From: Pegea sp. RAD2-039
Taxonomy: Eukaryota; Chordata; Thaliacea; Salpida; Salpidae
Length of the DNA stretch: 64,000 bases
NCBI GenBank assembly: GCA_034620365.1
Contig: JAQGEQ010000281.1
Coordinates: 186,001-250,000, forward strand
Reading direction: 5' to 3'
The translations under genes were made by a program, and so were the position numbers. The notes beneath the pieces are model-generated. The model had not been told where the DNA came from. It saw nothing but the letters and a program-made list of their open reading frames with translations, and did not search any database. Positions 12,203-22,984 of this stretch are shown here, piece by piece; the first letter of the stretch is position 1; every line of letters begins with the position of its first letter.

Positions 12203-13595
12203 ATGAAACTTGATACGTTTACAGATCATTTTTCTTATGAGATGTCTAATTGGTGTCAATCTAATCTACCTTCTTTTGAACATCATGAAAGACTACCTCA
12301 CACAAGAGTTGATGATTGTGAAGCAGTTGAAGAAATATGATGGGATGATGGTATTTGTTCGTTTAACAAAAGATTTCCATTTGTTGATGAGAAATTAGAG
12401 AAATTCTAAAGAAGGGATCAGTGAACTTCTTGTATATCAATTATAAGAACATATCTTTGGTAGGTTAATAATTGGTGACCAAGTGACATGACACCTGATT
12501 TTCTGACATTCACAGTGAAGGATTTTATCAGGAACTTACTGTTTGTCGATCCCAATTATAAATTGACAGCTTCATCAAACTGCAACTGCGTCACAAACAG
12601 GTTGTTCGATTTCTCTTTTCACTCTACATTTAATGCGGCAATGACTTCACTGAGCAAAATTCATCTCAGCGAACTTCCCGACTCCTTTGGCTGATAGAAG
12701 AATTGTCCTGATGACGTCATCATTGAGTTTGTTCTTCTGTGAAAGGAATCTCAGAATAGTGGCCTAAAAACTGGCGTCAAAATGTCAACTGACTTCGTCA
12801 ACCAACTAATATATTTTCTTTAAGTGAGTATCTCGATTTGGTCTAGAAAACGACTAGGTTTGTTCAGTAAGACGTTACTACCGCGTTTTAAAAATCAATT
12901 TTTCGACTTAAGCTTCTGACTACCTATCATACAAGTAGGAACAATAAGAATTGCGACGTCACATAACTTTCAGAAGATCTGGAACGTTTGATTCGCAAGC
13001 TCGCGCGTCGGTACCAATACTACTGCAAGCACCCCGCTTTTAATTATCCATGTATTTCTTGGAACACAATGATTTCAAAACTTATCCGAATCTCGTCAGA
13101 TGAAGAAGAGAACTCTAACTTAGAAGATGAGTAGAAAAAAGAAACAGTAAGTTAAAAAACAACCACTAGATGTCAGTCTATTTGTTTACGTCATTAGAGT
13201 GAAACGACAGCAATGAAAGTTGAAGTCATCGAATTTGCAATCGCGTCACAAACAGGTTTTTTGATTTCTCTTTACCTAGCACATTCAACAATCTTGTCTT
13301 TTCAGTCACTTCAGATGACGTCTTCCCTAAAAGCTCTTAAATCAGCGGAGGTGGACAGCAGGAAACGACGCAAAGTTCTATAACATTACATGAGCGGTTG
13401 ACAAGTCTGCAGTAACATCTGACGTCACTCAACGCAGCAATGATGTCACTGACCAAGATTGATAGAGGACTGCGAGCGCTACTGTCTGGCGATTCACTTA
13501 AAGATTTCAATATTTCGAGGCAAAGCGAGAAGATGAATGAAAGTCTTTTCACTTCCGGTTGGAGAACTGATCAAAACATCGTTTTTACTGTTTAA
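12203..13595 (+). pseudogene. Kinase C-lobe remnant with TGACGTCA-rich tail, copy 2
   Basis: It starts with the MKLDTFTDH frame (12203) with an in-frame TGA, then RFPFVDEKLEKFSRRDQ, then MTPDFLTFTVKDFIRNLL at 12488, ending in a shortened TGACGTCA module near 12715. A second, differently diverged C-lobe follows: WS near 12840, then LSEDLERLIRKLARR and HPAFNYP near 12970-13050, the kinase subdomain XI pattern with the HP of HPW kept. An acidic SSDEEENSN patch lies at about 13095-13125, interrupted by TAG, then a GTAAGT donor and a full TGACGTCA module to 13595. Two C-lobe pieces in a row indicate an old tandem fusion of two kinase lineages. Confidence 0.72.
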
Positions 13596-13682
13596 AAGAT
13601 GCGGGAACGCACGTGCCTTTACTGACGTCATTGTTTTAAAACCCAACTGGTTTAAGACGTAATTAATGTATGTTTTTCGTTG

Positions 13683-16640
13683 ATGATGGTAAAGTCAGAA
13701 AAGCATGACGTCACTGCTTTCAATTGTAGTCTTCTGTTTTTAAAAAATTACAAATCAAGTAGAAGAGATGATGTTGTGGTCGATTCTAAATTTCTAACAA
13801 GATTCGACGTATTAAGTACTGATTACAAGCAGCTCAGCATATCCTTTCAACAATTGGTGAGTTATTGTAAGCAGATAATCCAACCAACTAAGAAATCATT
13901 AAGATTATGTTGGGTTACACTGATAAAATAGCTGAAACAAATAACAATACTATTACCGACTTTGTAACATTAGAAAAACGAAATCCATTTGGCGATTTTT
14001 TCTTAGAATCAAATCTTCTAAGCAAAAGTGTTTTTCAAATTAATATTGATCTTGATAAAATCATTTGCTTCAGTAACTGCAAACCTGTTTTTATAAACAG
14101 CGCATTTTCACTAAAAACAAATTTCCTGAAGAATTACCTAATACAGGGTTTTTATTCCACATTAGTTCACTGAGAAGTCAACAAAATTCTACAGTACAAG
14201 TGACAAGCTCAACTACCTGCAACCCATCTTTCTAGAAGGATTTGAAATCTTATCAAACATTTCATCCTTTTGAATACTGTGTCAAAACTTCTAAAATAGG
14301 CACTGAAAACTTAAGTAATATTGTATTTGAAATTTTACTTTTATCAGTAAATTTGATATGCCAAATAAAAGAATCTGTGTTCAAAAAATGCTCAATGAAA
14401 TTTTCCTTCTCTAGTTGCAAGTCTTATGTTTGTAAAAAAATTATATTTGAGTTTTATTAGCTAGGTAATTAACGTTTAACCTTAAAAAGTATTTTTATGA
14501 AATGAATTAAATCTCATAAATACCAAAAATGAGTGATTTCATTTAGATTTTTTTACTTAATGAAACGAAATTTGTCAATTAATTATAATCATTGTAACAC
14601 TAAACTGAAACTTGTAATATAATATTTAGTTCCAACATTTTAAAAATTAATGATAAAATAAATGCTAACTTCCTTTGTTTACTGCTTTTGATTCAACAAT
14701 AAAGAAAACAAGCCTATAAAACAGCCATTATTATGATGTAGAAGAAAATTACACAGCTATAAAATAATATTGTCATAAATTAAAAACGTTCTTTGTTAAG
14801 GCAAGGCAATTTTCCAAAGTGTAAAAACTACAACTCAGTTCAAACAATTAAAACTAACAACTTGAAACAAATCCTACAAGTTTAAATGATGATTTTTATA
14901 AAGTTACTCTAATATACTAACGTATTACATTTGCTTCTCAAATCAAACTAAACTTTATAACAAACTGAGTTGAAACCAAATTAAAAAATTAATTGAGTAA
15001 TATTTTGTTAATTTAAAATTAATTCAACATATTTAGTAGAGGTTTCATCTAGCATTATAAGATCTCTTGTGAAGTTGATCTACAAATTTTGTAAACGAAA
15101 TACTTGCTTGGTAAGGTTGTCACTTTTTATTATAGTTGGTCTTCTTTTATCCTTAAGCTAAATTATTAGTTATAATTTCATTTATAATATATTTTAATAC
15201 AAAATCCTAACTTAATTTAAAGACGTAGTCCTAAAATTGTAAAAAGCTGGTCAGCTTACCCACTTATACAAATTCTTTATACAAACTAAATAAGTTAAGA
15301 AACATAGCATCAAATTTTCAAAAAATTTAACATTAACGTGAAGTTGGGATTTTAAAAAGAGTTTTTCATCCAAATATTATTCAACTTCATGAAGCTATTA
15401 AAACTCCAAGGGTTTTAATTCCTTAAACCGTTGCTAAATACAATTTTGTTAAATAATTTTATTTTCAATATATAATAGTTTTGACTAAAATGCAAAATCT
15501 GTATTTTGTGACGAATTTATGCCAAATTGGTAAACTAAAACCCTTGCTTGAAAACAGAGGTCCTTTTATTGAAACCACTACCCGCCACAAGAGAAAATGT
15601 CTCATTAATGCCATCGTCTATCTACATCTAAAGGGTCACTCTATTTTTGATCTCATTAAATTTAGGTGGGATTGTTAACTTTGATTTAAAAGTAAACAAT
15701 TTTTTAGTTGGAGTTTGGCTTCTCTGATCTTCAAAACCCTCTGATTGATATCAAAGTAAGTTATGAATTAGTTCTTTCAAACTTTATCTGATGTTTCCAG
15801 CTTACAGATTTTGCTTTTTGGTTGTCAAAGGTCTTGGTAAAGATGCCATGTTACTTGTAGGTCTACGATGTATGGCACTAGAAGTCATTCAAATCAGAAT
15901 TACACGGAAAAATCTGATCCTTGGAGCGCAGGGATGATAGTGTTTTGTCTTCTTGTTTTTGCCAAAAACTTTTTATTCGTTGCTAACAAAGAAGAGGTAT
16001 TGAGCACGAAATCATTAATTAGGGGTCAGTGAACTTCTCGTCTACCAAATAGAGGAACATTTCTTCGGTAGGCTTATAATTGGTGACCAATTGACATGAC
16101 ACCTGACTTTCTGACATCAACATTGAAGGATTTTATCAAGAGCTTACTAGTTGTTGATCCCGCTGATAGAGTAACAGCTCCTGAAGCTTCTAATTATTGA
16201 TGGATCTTACCACTAGATCTCAGTCTAATTGATGACGTCATCAGAGTAAAATAAAAGCAATGATAGATGAAGTCGTCAAACTGCAACCACATTACAAACG
16301 GCTTGTTCAATTTCTTTTTTCTTAGCACATTTAAAAATATTGTCTTTTCAGTCACTTCGATGACGTCACCACGAAAAACCCCCAAACCACCGGAAGCTAT
16401 AAGCAGAAGTCGATGCAATGTTCCAAAACATTACGTGAGCAGTTTACAAGCACACAGTAACATCTAACGTCATTCAACGTGACAATGACGTCACTGACGA
16501 AGATTGATGGAGGACTGCGTGCGCTCCCGTGTGGCGAATCACTTGAAGATTTCAACTTTTCGAAGCAAAGTGAGAACATGAGTGAAAGTCTTTTCACTTC
16601 CGGTCGGAGAACTGATCAAAATATCGTTCTTACTGTTTAA
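13683..16640 (+). pseudogene. CHK2-like FHA-kinase pseudogene, copy 2 (most complete)
   Basis: Two overlapping frames (13683-13931 and 13907-14173) form an N-terminal region I do not recognise. An FHA-like start follows: LNYLQPIFLEGFEIL at 14208-14252, then by frameshift KIGTENLSNIVFE from 14293 and SMKFSF near 14390-14410, in the places of the family's FGRDK and SKKHF motifs. After a probable intron of about 0.6 kb (donor near 14463) come STNFVNEI at 15079-15102 and, frameshifted, LLGKVVTFYY. The kinase domain includes HPNIIQLHEAIKTPR (from 15367), a 65-codon frame at 15481-15678 (INAIVYLH, IFDL), a 45-nt intron at 15756-15800, LTDFAF, MALEV, DPWSAGM and TPDFLTSTLKDFI (16096). TAPEASNY then hits a stop. 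The TGACGTCA module ends at 16640. HRD is lost and several frames are broken. Confidence 0.85.
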
Positions 16641-19600
16641 ATGGTGCGGGAACGCGCGTGCCTGTAATGACGTCATCGTTTTAAAACCCAACTGGTTTAT
16701 GTTTTATTCGCGCATGACGAGTGTTTCTTAATTATTTTTGACATCATCAGTAGATGGTTTGATGGTTTCAGCAACAAGTTTTATCTTTGTGACGTTTCCA
16801 GCTGACCAAATGACATCATTAGTTTCGATACGACACTGCTTTCGATAGTAGTCTTTTGTTTTTGGTACATACTTTTGATTGCTGTATCCTATAATTTTTA
16901 TTTAGTTGTAAACGAATGGATTTTTGTAAGCTAATCTTTTTAACTTTCTCAAATTGTTTCAACCTCTGGGACGTGAGTTTCTATCTTCATATCTGACGTA
17001 TTATTTGTGATAATTTAAATGTGAAAATAAAATAAAAATTTCCTCTAAAATTTTAGAATTTTTTCTCGAATTGTAGGTTAGTAATTTAATGTTATGTAAA
17101 ATGACAATTATTTTGTAATGTGGAGTTGTTCATCGTATTCCTGTTCATCTTGTTCGAGATTTTAGTTTAATTTTGATCGAAAGGTTATAAATATGGTGAT
17201 TTACAGAAGCAAATTGTCATGGAAGAAGAATTTGTTCATCTTTAAAGTTTTAACAAGATCTATCAGTAAATAGCAATCTTGTAATTATCTTATTATTAGT
17301 TTTAAACCTAATAGTAACACAAACACCTGTTTCGATCGAAAATTGGCTTTAATCTAAATACAAAATGAATCTATAGCAGTAGGATTAAATTGATTGTGAC
17401 ATGTTTAATTTTATAATTATAAAATCACATATAAGATGTTTTTCGTTCGTATCACCATGAGGAAGCATTCCACTTTATTCGGTCAAAACATTTCTTGTCC
17501 TTAGCCGAATAAAACAGTTAATGTATATATTGAAAATTTGTGAAAAGCTCTGGTTGCGTTGTTACAATCTAGATAATCAACGCTTAATATTAAAAAATCA
17601 TTGCAACAAAAAAATAAATTTCTTTACAAAATTCAAAGTTTATTCTACGATACAAATGTAGCAAAAATTATTAATCTCTTTAAAATATAATTCGTAATTA
17701 CTAATACAACTGGTTGGTTTTCTTTTAACATAAAAATTAAATGATTAATCAGTTTATTTATTTATTCTAATAATTGTACTGGAATGTGCCTGGAGAGCGT
17801 AACTCCCGTTACCACACATTCTCACAAATTATATGTATTGAGTTAGCAATATAGAAAGAAAAAGATGTAACACATGACATTTTAGTAGTTTGCAAAGCAT
17901 AAACAGTGGATATATACTAAGAATTATAAAACATAAAAGTGGAAAATCACAGTTTAGAAATAATACCGTTGGCAAGAATATAAAATTTTAGATTCTACCT
18001 GAATAACACGAGTGATTCTGACATGACAACATCTGATGGCAGCTGGTTCCATATAATAATTGTGCGGTAAGAGTAAAAATTCAATATGATTAATATACCA
18101 GGTGATATGGGCTTATTAAGATGTAATGTGTGTTGTCTGAGTTGACATAAGTCGAAGTAAGGATTAATTGAAAAGAAATCATCAAACTGAAGGCTAAATA
18201 AATTGTTGATAATTTAAAAAATAGGAATAAAGTCGTGTGTAATCCGTCGAATTTCAAAAATATCTCAATTTAAGAAGCTAACACCAAGTTTAAAAAAATT
18301 GTATTTAATTTTAAGTTTACTGCATACGAAATTCGCAATTGTTGCTTAAAAAGACTCATTTGTTTGATATCACTAAGTTGCTTTAGTATCCATGCACTAA
18401 CATTGTATTCAAGACGTGCGTACTATTTGAAAACACTGTTGAAGGATTATAAATCCTTAGAGTTTAACGTAAGATTATTATGGTATACAATCTTGCTTGA
18501 TTTCGCTAAGATTTTCGGAAATATAATTGAGGCATCTAAAGTCAGATGATATGGTAATGCAAACGTCTAGAAAAGAGTTGTCGAACATTGGTTCAAGGAA
18601 ATTTCAGCCGGTCTAAAGAGACAGTTTTATGTTCAGACTTTGTAGGCTAAATTTTTGCTGCCAGTTTATGGATTATTTTTCTACAGTGCATACAGAATGT
18701 TTTAAGTTTTGAAAGTTATTAAGATAATGGTTTGATATTATCTGCATACACACACCAACAGAAATTATTAACTTTAAAAAAAATCACAAGTTCTGTAAAG
18801 AATAACTAACTATTTACATATAACTCAAAATGAAAATTTTTTATTTCAATACTATAAGTTTTTTAGAAAAACTAACTACAGTAGATGTTACTAGGAACCT
18901 TTTGTATTGTTAGAAATTAAAAAAAGACAATTTAGTACAAGCACGTGGGTTGTAATCCTGTAGCTTTAATATTGATATTTGTATTATTATGTAAATTAAA
19001 ACAACTACTTTAAGCAAGATCTTTTTATATAATTTACTCTTCTATTAGTTAAAGTTTGGATAAAACAGCTAATTGACTTTTAACTTTTACTTTATCTCAA
19101 GATTATTTTGTATTAAATTTAAAACTAAATAAAGTTGAGCTTAAAAAGAATTAATCTTACTTTTTATATAACTAGTTAACTAATTGAATTTTGTACTTTT
19201 ATATATATTTGCCTGCTAAATATTCAATTATAAATTTATAGTTTAAGTGAAGTTTTTGTTGTTTTAATCTTGTTATTCTAAACTTGAAATTAACAAGAAT
19301 AATTTCTTTTTAAATTTATTAGAAAAAAATTACTTTTAAGAGACTAATGATAAAATAAAAAAAATAATTTGTTATGTAAAAAATAACTTAGATATTTAAA
19401 ACATTATTTTACAAGTCTGTATTGTTAAGCTGTTATAATTCCAATTTAGAAAATTTTATACTTAAAAAACATGATTTAACGGTGTGACATATCTAGAAAA
19501 TAATCTTAGTAAATTATAATAAATCATAATTTCAAACTGAACTATTAGGTAGTCTTTTTTAATAAATTTCATTAAGAATAAGCAATTTAAAAAATTTTCT

Positions 19601-20394
19601 ATATTCTTTAAGTAGATACAAAAATGTTTTTTTTACAGAGTGCATCAAAAGATATAATTATGGGATATATCAACTCTTTGACAATCAATTGAATATTGGA
19701 AATTTTTCAAGAAGTTGGAATAACTAAATTTTATAAAAGGTTAGAATTTCAAGACATTTTAATTTATATTCATGGCATACAGAAATATTGTAAGCATAAC
19801 TTACCCAACAAGAAGTATAAAATTCTGAAGATTTTGAACAAAAAGTCATTATTGTATTTTCTATTACATGAGCCTTGGATCACAAATGGGGCAAGTTTTT
19901 CAGGTGAAGCCCAACATCAACAAAGAGTTTGTAGATTTCTAAAGGTTAGTGCTAAAATATTGATGTTTAAATCCGCCACATCTTTGTCAAATTTCGTTTA
20001 GTTGTTAAAGCACCTCATCTGGCTTCTCTAAATGAATTTTTTACTATAAGATAATTACGTTACTCACAGTATTAACATATTCTTATCTTTGTTGTACTTC
20101 AAATATTACTCAAACTAGTCATAGACAAAGTATTATTTAGGAGCGCTACAAAAAACTTTGATGAAAAAGTCTTGATTCAACTTTTTTCAAAGCTTAGTCG
20201 ATGTACACAACCTAGTAAATAGTTGCTGTCAATTTAGTTTATAAAATTAAAAGTTGCTGAGATTTGTGCAGGGTAATTACAATCTATGTGTCCAGAGATC
20301 AAGAATAAAGAATGAAGCAACGAGTCGCAAAGAGAAATAAGAATTGATTTCTGTTGCCAAGCTGTTTGGAGATGCTACTGGTAAGATGGTCGTG
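16641..20394 (+). repeat. AT-rich spacer block, mosaic: type 1 left, type 2 right
   Basis: It matches the type 1 block up to the phrase CAGCTGGTTCCA near 18050, then switches to the diverged type 2 sequence found also at 30600-32916 and 39200-41669. The switch point suggests recombination between block types. Within it, 18364-18549 is an open frame with IHALTLYSRRAYYLKTLL. The part from 18560 to 19600 is featureless and AT-rich. The right end (20140-20394) reads into a partial TGACGTCA module. Confidence 0.8.
19696..20001 (+). other. Longest type 2 block frame, exon-like
   Basis: An open frame of about 101 codons (first residues MEIFQEVGITKFYKRL, using a non-ATG first codon; the next ATG is internal) contains LLHEPWITNGASFSGEAQ and ends beyond a GTTAGT donor-like site at 19945. 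The homologous places at 32240-32540 and 40980-41320 are broken by frameshifts but keep the LLHEPWITNGASFSGEAQ segment (41118-41315 is open for 65 codons). I do not recognise a family. It may be an exon of another decayed gene travelling with the array. Confidence 0.3.
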
Positions 20395-20632
20395 ATGGAA
20401 ACTGCAACTGCGTCACAAATTCAGTTATTGGTTGACAATAAAAAAAACTTGTCTTTTCAGTCATTTCTGATGACGTCATCACAAATAACTCCCTAACCAC
20501 TGGAGGTAGCAGAAACTGACGCAAAGTTCCAAAACATTACATGTGCGGTTGACAAGCCTGCTGCAACATCTGACGTCACTCAACAAAGCAATGACGTCAC
20601 TGACGAAGTTTGATGGAGGATCTTATTACAAG
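20395..20632 (+). repeat. Partial TGACGTCA-rich module
   Basis: It begins inside the module at GGAAACTGCAACTGCGTCAC and ends at GATGGAGGAT, where it is fused to a kinase catalytic-loop remnant. It includes TTTTCAG followed by GATGACGTCATCAC, and further TGACGTCA sites near 20572 and 20591. The fusion point GATGGAGGA is the same as at 42661-42669, so the two loci descend from one rearranged ancestor. Confidence 0.8.
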
Positions 20633-21105
20633 AAATGTTCTTTGTGATTGAAAACTAGTCGATATTTTAGTTGCTAAGATTATTGGTGATGTTCCAAACC
20701 CTCTGGTTGATAACAAAGTAAGTTATGAATCAACTCTTTCAAACTTCACCTGATCCTATGATTTCCAGCGTACCTATTTTGGCTTATTGGTGGTCAAAGA
20801 TTTTGTAAAGGTGCAATGTTATTATCTAGAAGCCACCACTAGATGTCAGTCTATTTGATGACGTCATCAGAGTGAGACGAGAACGATGAAAGCCAAAGTC
20901 ATCGAAACTGCAACTGCGTCACAAACGGGTTCTTCGATTTCTCTTTGCCTAGCACATTCAACAATCTTGTCTCTTCAGTCATTTCAGATGATGTCATCCC
21001 TAGAAACTCCTAAATCAACGGAAGTGGACAGCAGGAAACGACGCAAATTTCCGAAACATCACGTGAGTGGTTGACAAGCGCGCTGCAACATCTGACACAA
21101 GATGA
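20633..21105 (+). pseudogene. Second-lineage kinase remnant: catalytic loop to DFG, with intron
   Basis: From 20643 the reading is C-D-stop-K, then LVDILVAKIIGDVPNPLVDNK, split here for length: the HRDLKPDNILV loop pattern, with TGA where Leu is expected. An intron of 51 nt (20718-20768, GTAAGT...TTTCCAG) follows, and the next exon reads RTYFG, keeping the FG of DFG but not the D, then LLVVKDF. At about 20829 it jumps into a TGACGTCA module (GCCACCACTAGATGTCAG). That module contains the frame RKRRKFPKHHVSG and ends near 21105 at a junction into segment H. The first-lineage copies have the same intron position. Confidence 0.7.
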
Positions 21106-21861
21106 CTTTAGTAACTTAGGCGCTGTTCATGTATAAGGTTATCGTTGTTTAACAGATTGGTAGATAGCCCAAATAAAGTATTTACGAACGGATAATCATA
21201 AATAGAAAACTTTATATTTATGAAAATCTATCTGTGTTGTTGAAAAACTGTTTTATGCTGTTTGGTGAGTTTTTCTTATAAATATTTAATATTTATTCTT
21301 AAAACATTTTGGTATTATTTTGTAAATGGAGAATGTCTAGTTACTTTTACACAGTATAAGAACTTTCTTAGGAATGTTTTTTAGTAAATACTAAACTACT
21401 AGATTTTAAGTGCAATTTAAGCATATTTAATTATTTACTTTTAAGTAAATCATATTAAATAATAAAAATAAATCTAGAATTACGTAGTAAAATGTTGTGA
21501 AAATTACATTTGTGCTTCTTATAAAGAGAAAGATTCAATTTTTTGTTAGTGATAGACATTCGTAATATTCCTAAAATAGTATTTATAATTGTTATTTTTA
21601 TTAACTCAAATACCATCCTATAATTTTAGAAAAACCAACTTAGCACTTATAAATAACCATGTCTTATATTCTTTTTTAACTGAATAAATCAAATTTCTGA
21701 AGACTTATACAAGATAAAAAAAGTAGAAACAAACACAAAATTTGAAGTAGTTCTTATCAAAAATAAATAAATAAAATAAAAGTTTTTCAAATTTTACAGA
21801 TCAATCAACATATAACTTACAAAAACTGATTCAGACAAACTGATGCAGCCGCAGCGATCTG
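21106..21861 (+). repeat. Segment H, copy 1
   Basis: An AT-rich segment starting CTGACACAAGATGACTTTAG and ending GCAGCCGCAGCGATCTG, homologous to 37318-38259 but lacking about 190 bp present there after AAATA near 37480. I see no coding signal, RNA gene or simple repeat. It joins at its right end to an acidic-tail/donor sequence (GAGTTGAAAAAGAAGAAGTAAGT). Confidence 0.85.
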
Positions 21862-22984
21862 GAGTTGAAAAAGAAGAAGTAAGTTGAAAAAGCCACCACT
21901 AGATGTCAGTCTAATCTATGACGTCTTCAGAGTGAAACAAGAAAAATGGAAGCTGAAGCTTCGTCATCAAATTGCAACTTCGTCACAAACAGGTTTTCGA
22001 TTTCTCTTTTCACTCCACACTTAATGTAGCAATGACATCACTGACCAATATTAATCTCAGCGACCTTCCCGACTCCTTTGGCTGATAGAAGAATTGTCCT
22101 GATGACGTCATTATTGAGTTTGTTCTTCTGTGAAAGGAATCTCAGAATAGTGGCCTACAAACTGGCGTCAAAATGTCAACTGACTTCGTCAACCAATTAA
22201 TTTATTTTTTTTAAGTGAGTATCTCGATTTGGTCTAGAAAACGACTAGGTTTGTTCAGTAAGACGTTAATACCGCGTTTTAAAAATCCATTTTTGACTTA
22301 AGCTTCTGACTACCTATCATACAAGTAGGAACAATAAGAATTGCGACGTCACATAACTTTCAGAAGATCTGGAACGTTTGATTCGCAAGCTCGCGCGTCG
22401 GTACCAATACTACTGCAAGCACCCCGCTTTTAATTATCCATGTATTTCTTGGAACACAATGATTTCAAAACTTATCCGAATCTCGTCAGATGAAGAAGAG
22501 TACTCTGACATAGAAGATGAGTAGAAAAAGAAACAGTAAGTTGAAAAAACAACCACTAGATGTCAGTCTAATTGATTACGTCATCAGAGTGAAACGACAA
22601 CGATGAAAGCCAAAGTCATCGAAACTGTAACTGCGTCACAAATGGGTTCTTCGATTTCTCTTTGCCTAGCACATTCAACAATCTTGTCTATTCAGTCACT
22701 TCAGATGATGTCATCGCTAAAACTTCTAAATCAACGGAAGTGGACAGCAGGAAACGACGCAAAGTTCTATAACATTACATGAGCGGTTGACAAGTCTGCT
22801 GTAACATCTGACGTCACTCAACGCAGCAATGATGTCACTGACCAAGATTGATGGAGGACTGCGAGCGCTACTGTCTGGCGATTCACTTGAAGATATCAAT
22901 ATTTCGAGGCAAAGCGAGAAGATGAGTGAAAGTCTTTTCACTTCCGGTTGGAGAACTGATCAAAATATCTTTTTTACTGTTTAA
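21862..22984 (+). pseudogene. Kinase C-lobe remnant, second lineage, with two TGACGTCA modules
   Basis: It opens with a tail-exon donor (GAAGAAGTAAGTTG) and a shortened TGACGTCA module (21892-22110). The second-lineage C-lobe follows: WS near 22220, a degenerate middle, then LSEDLERLIRKLARR and the HPAFNYP residues near 22355-22440. An acidic SSDEEEYSDIEDE patch sits near 22485-22520 before TAG. A GTAAGT donor and a full module (22548-22984) complete it. The sequence from about 22080 on closely matches 12700-13595, so this is a recent copy of that region. Confidence 0.7.

Noticed and set aside
1-14411. Long direct repeats as LTRs of a giant retroelement
   Set aside because: No TG...CA ends, primer-binding site, polypurine tract or reverse-transcriptase/integrase motifs. 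The repeated DNA contains introns and kinase sequence instead.
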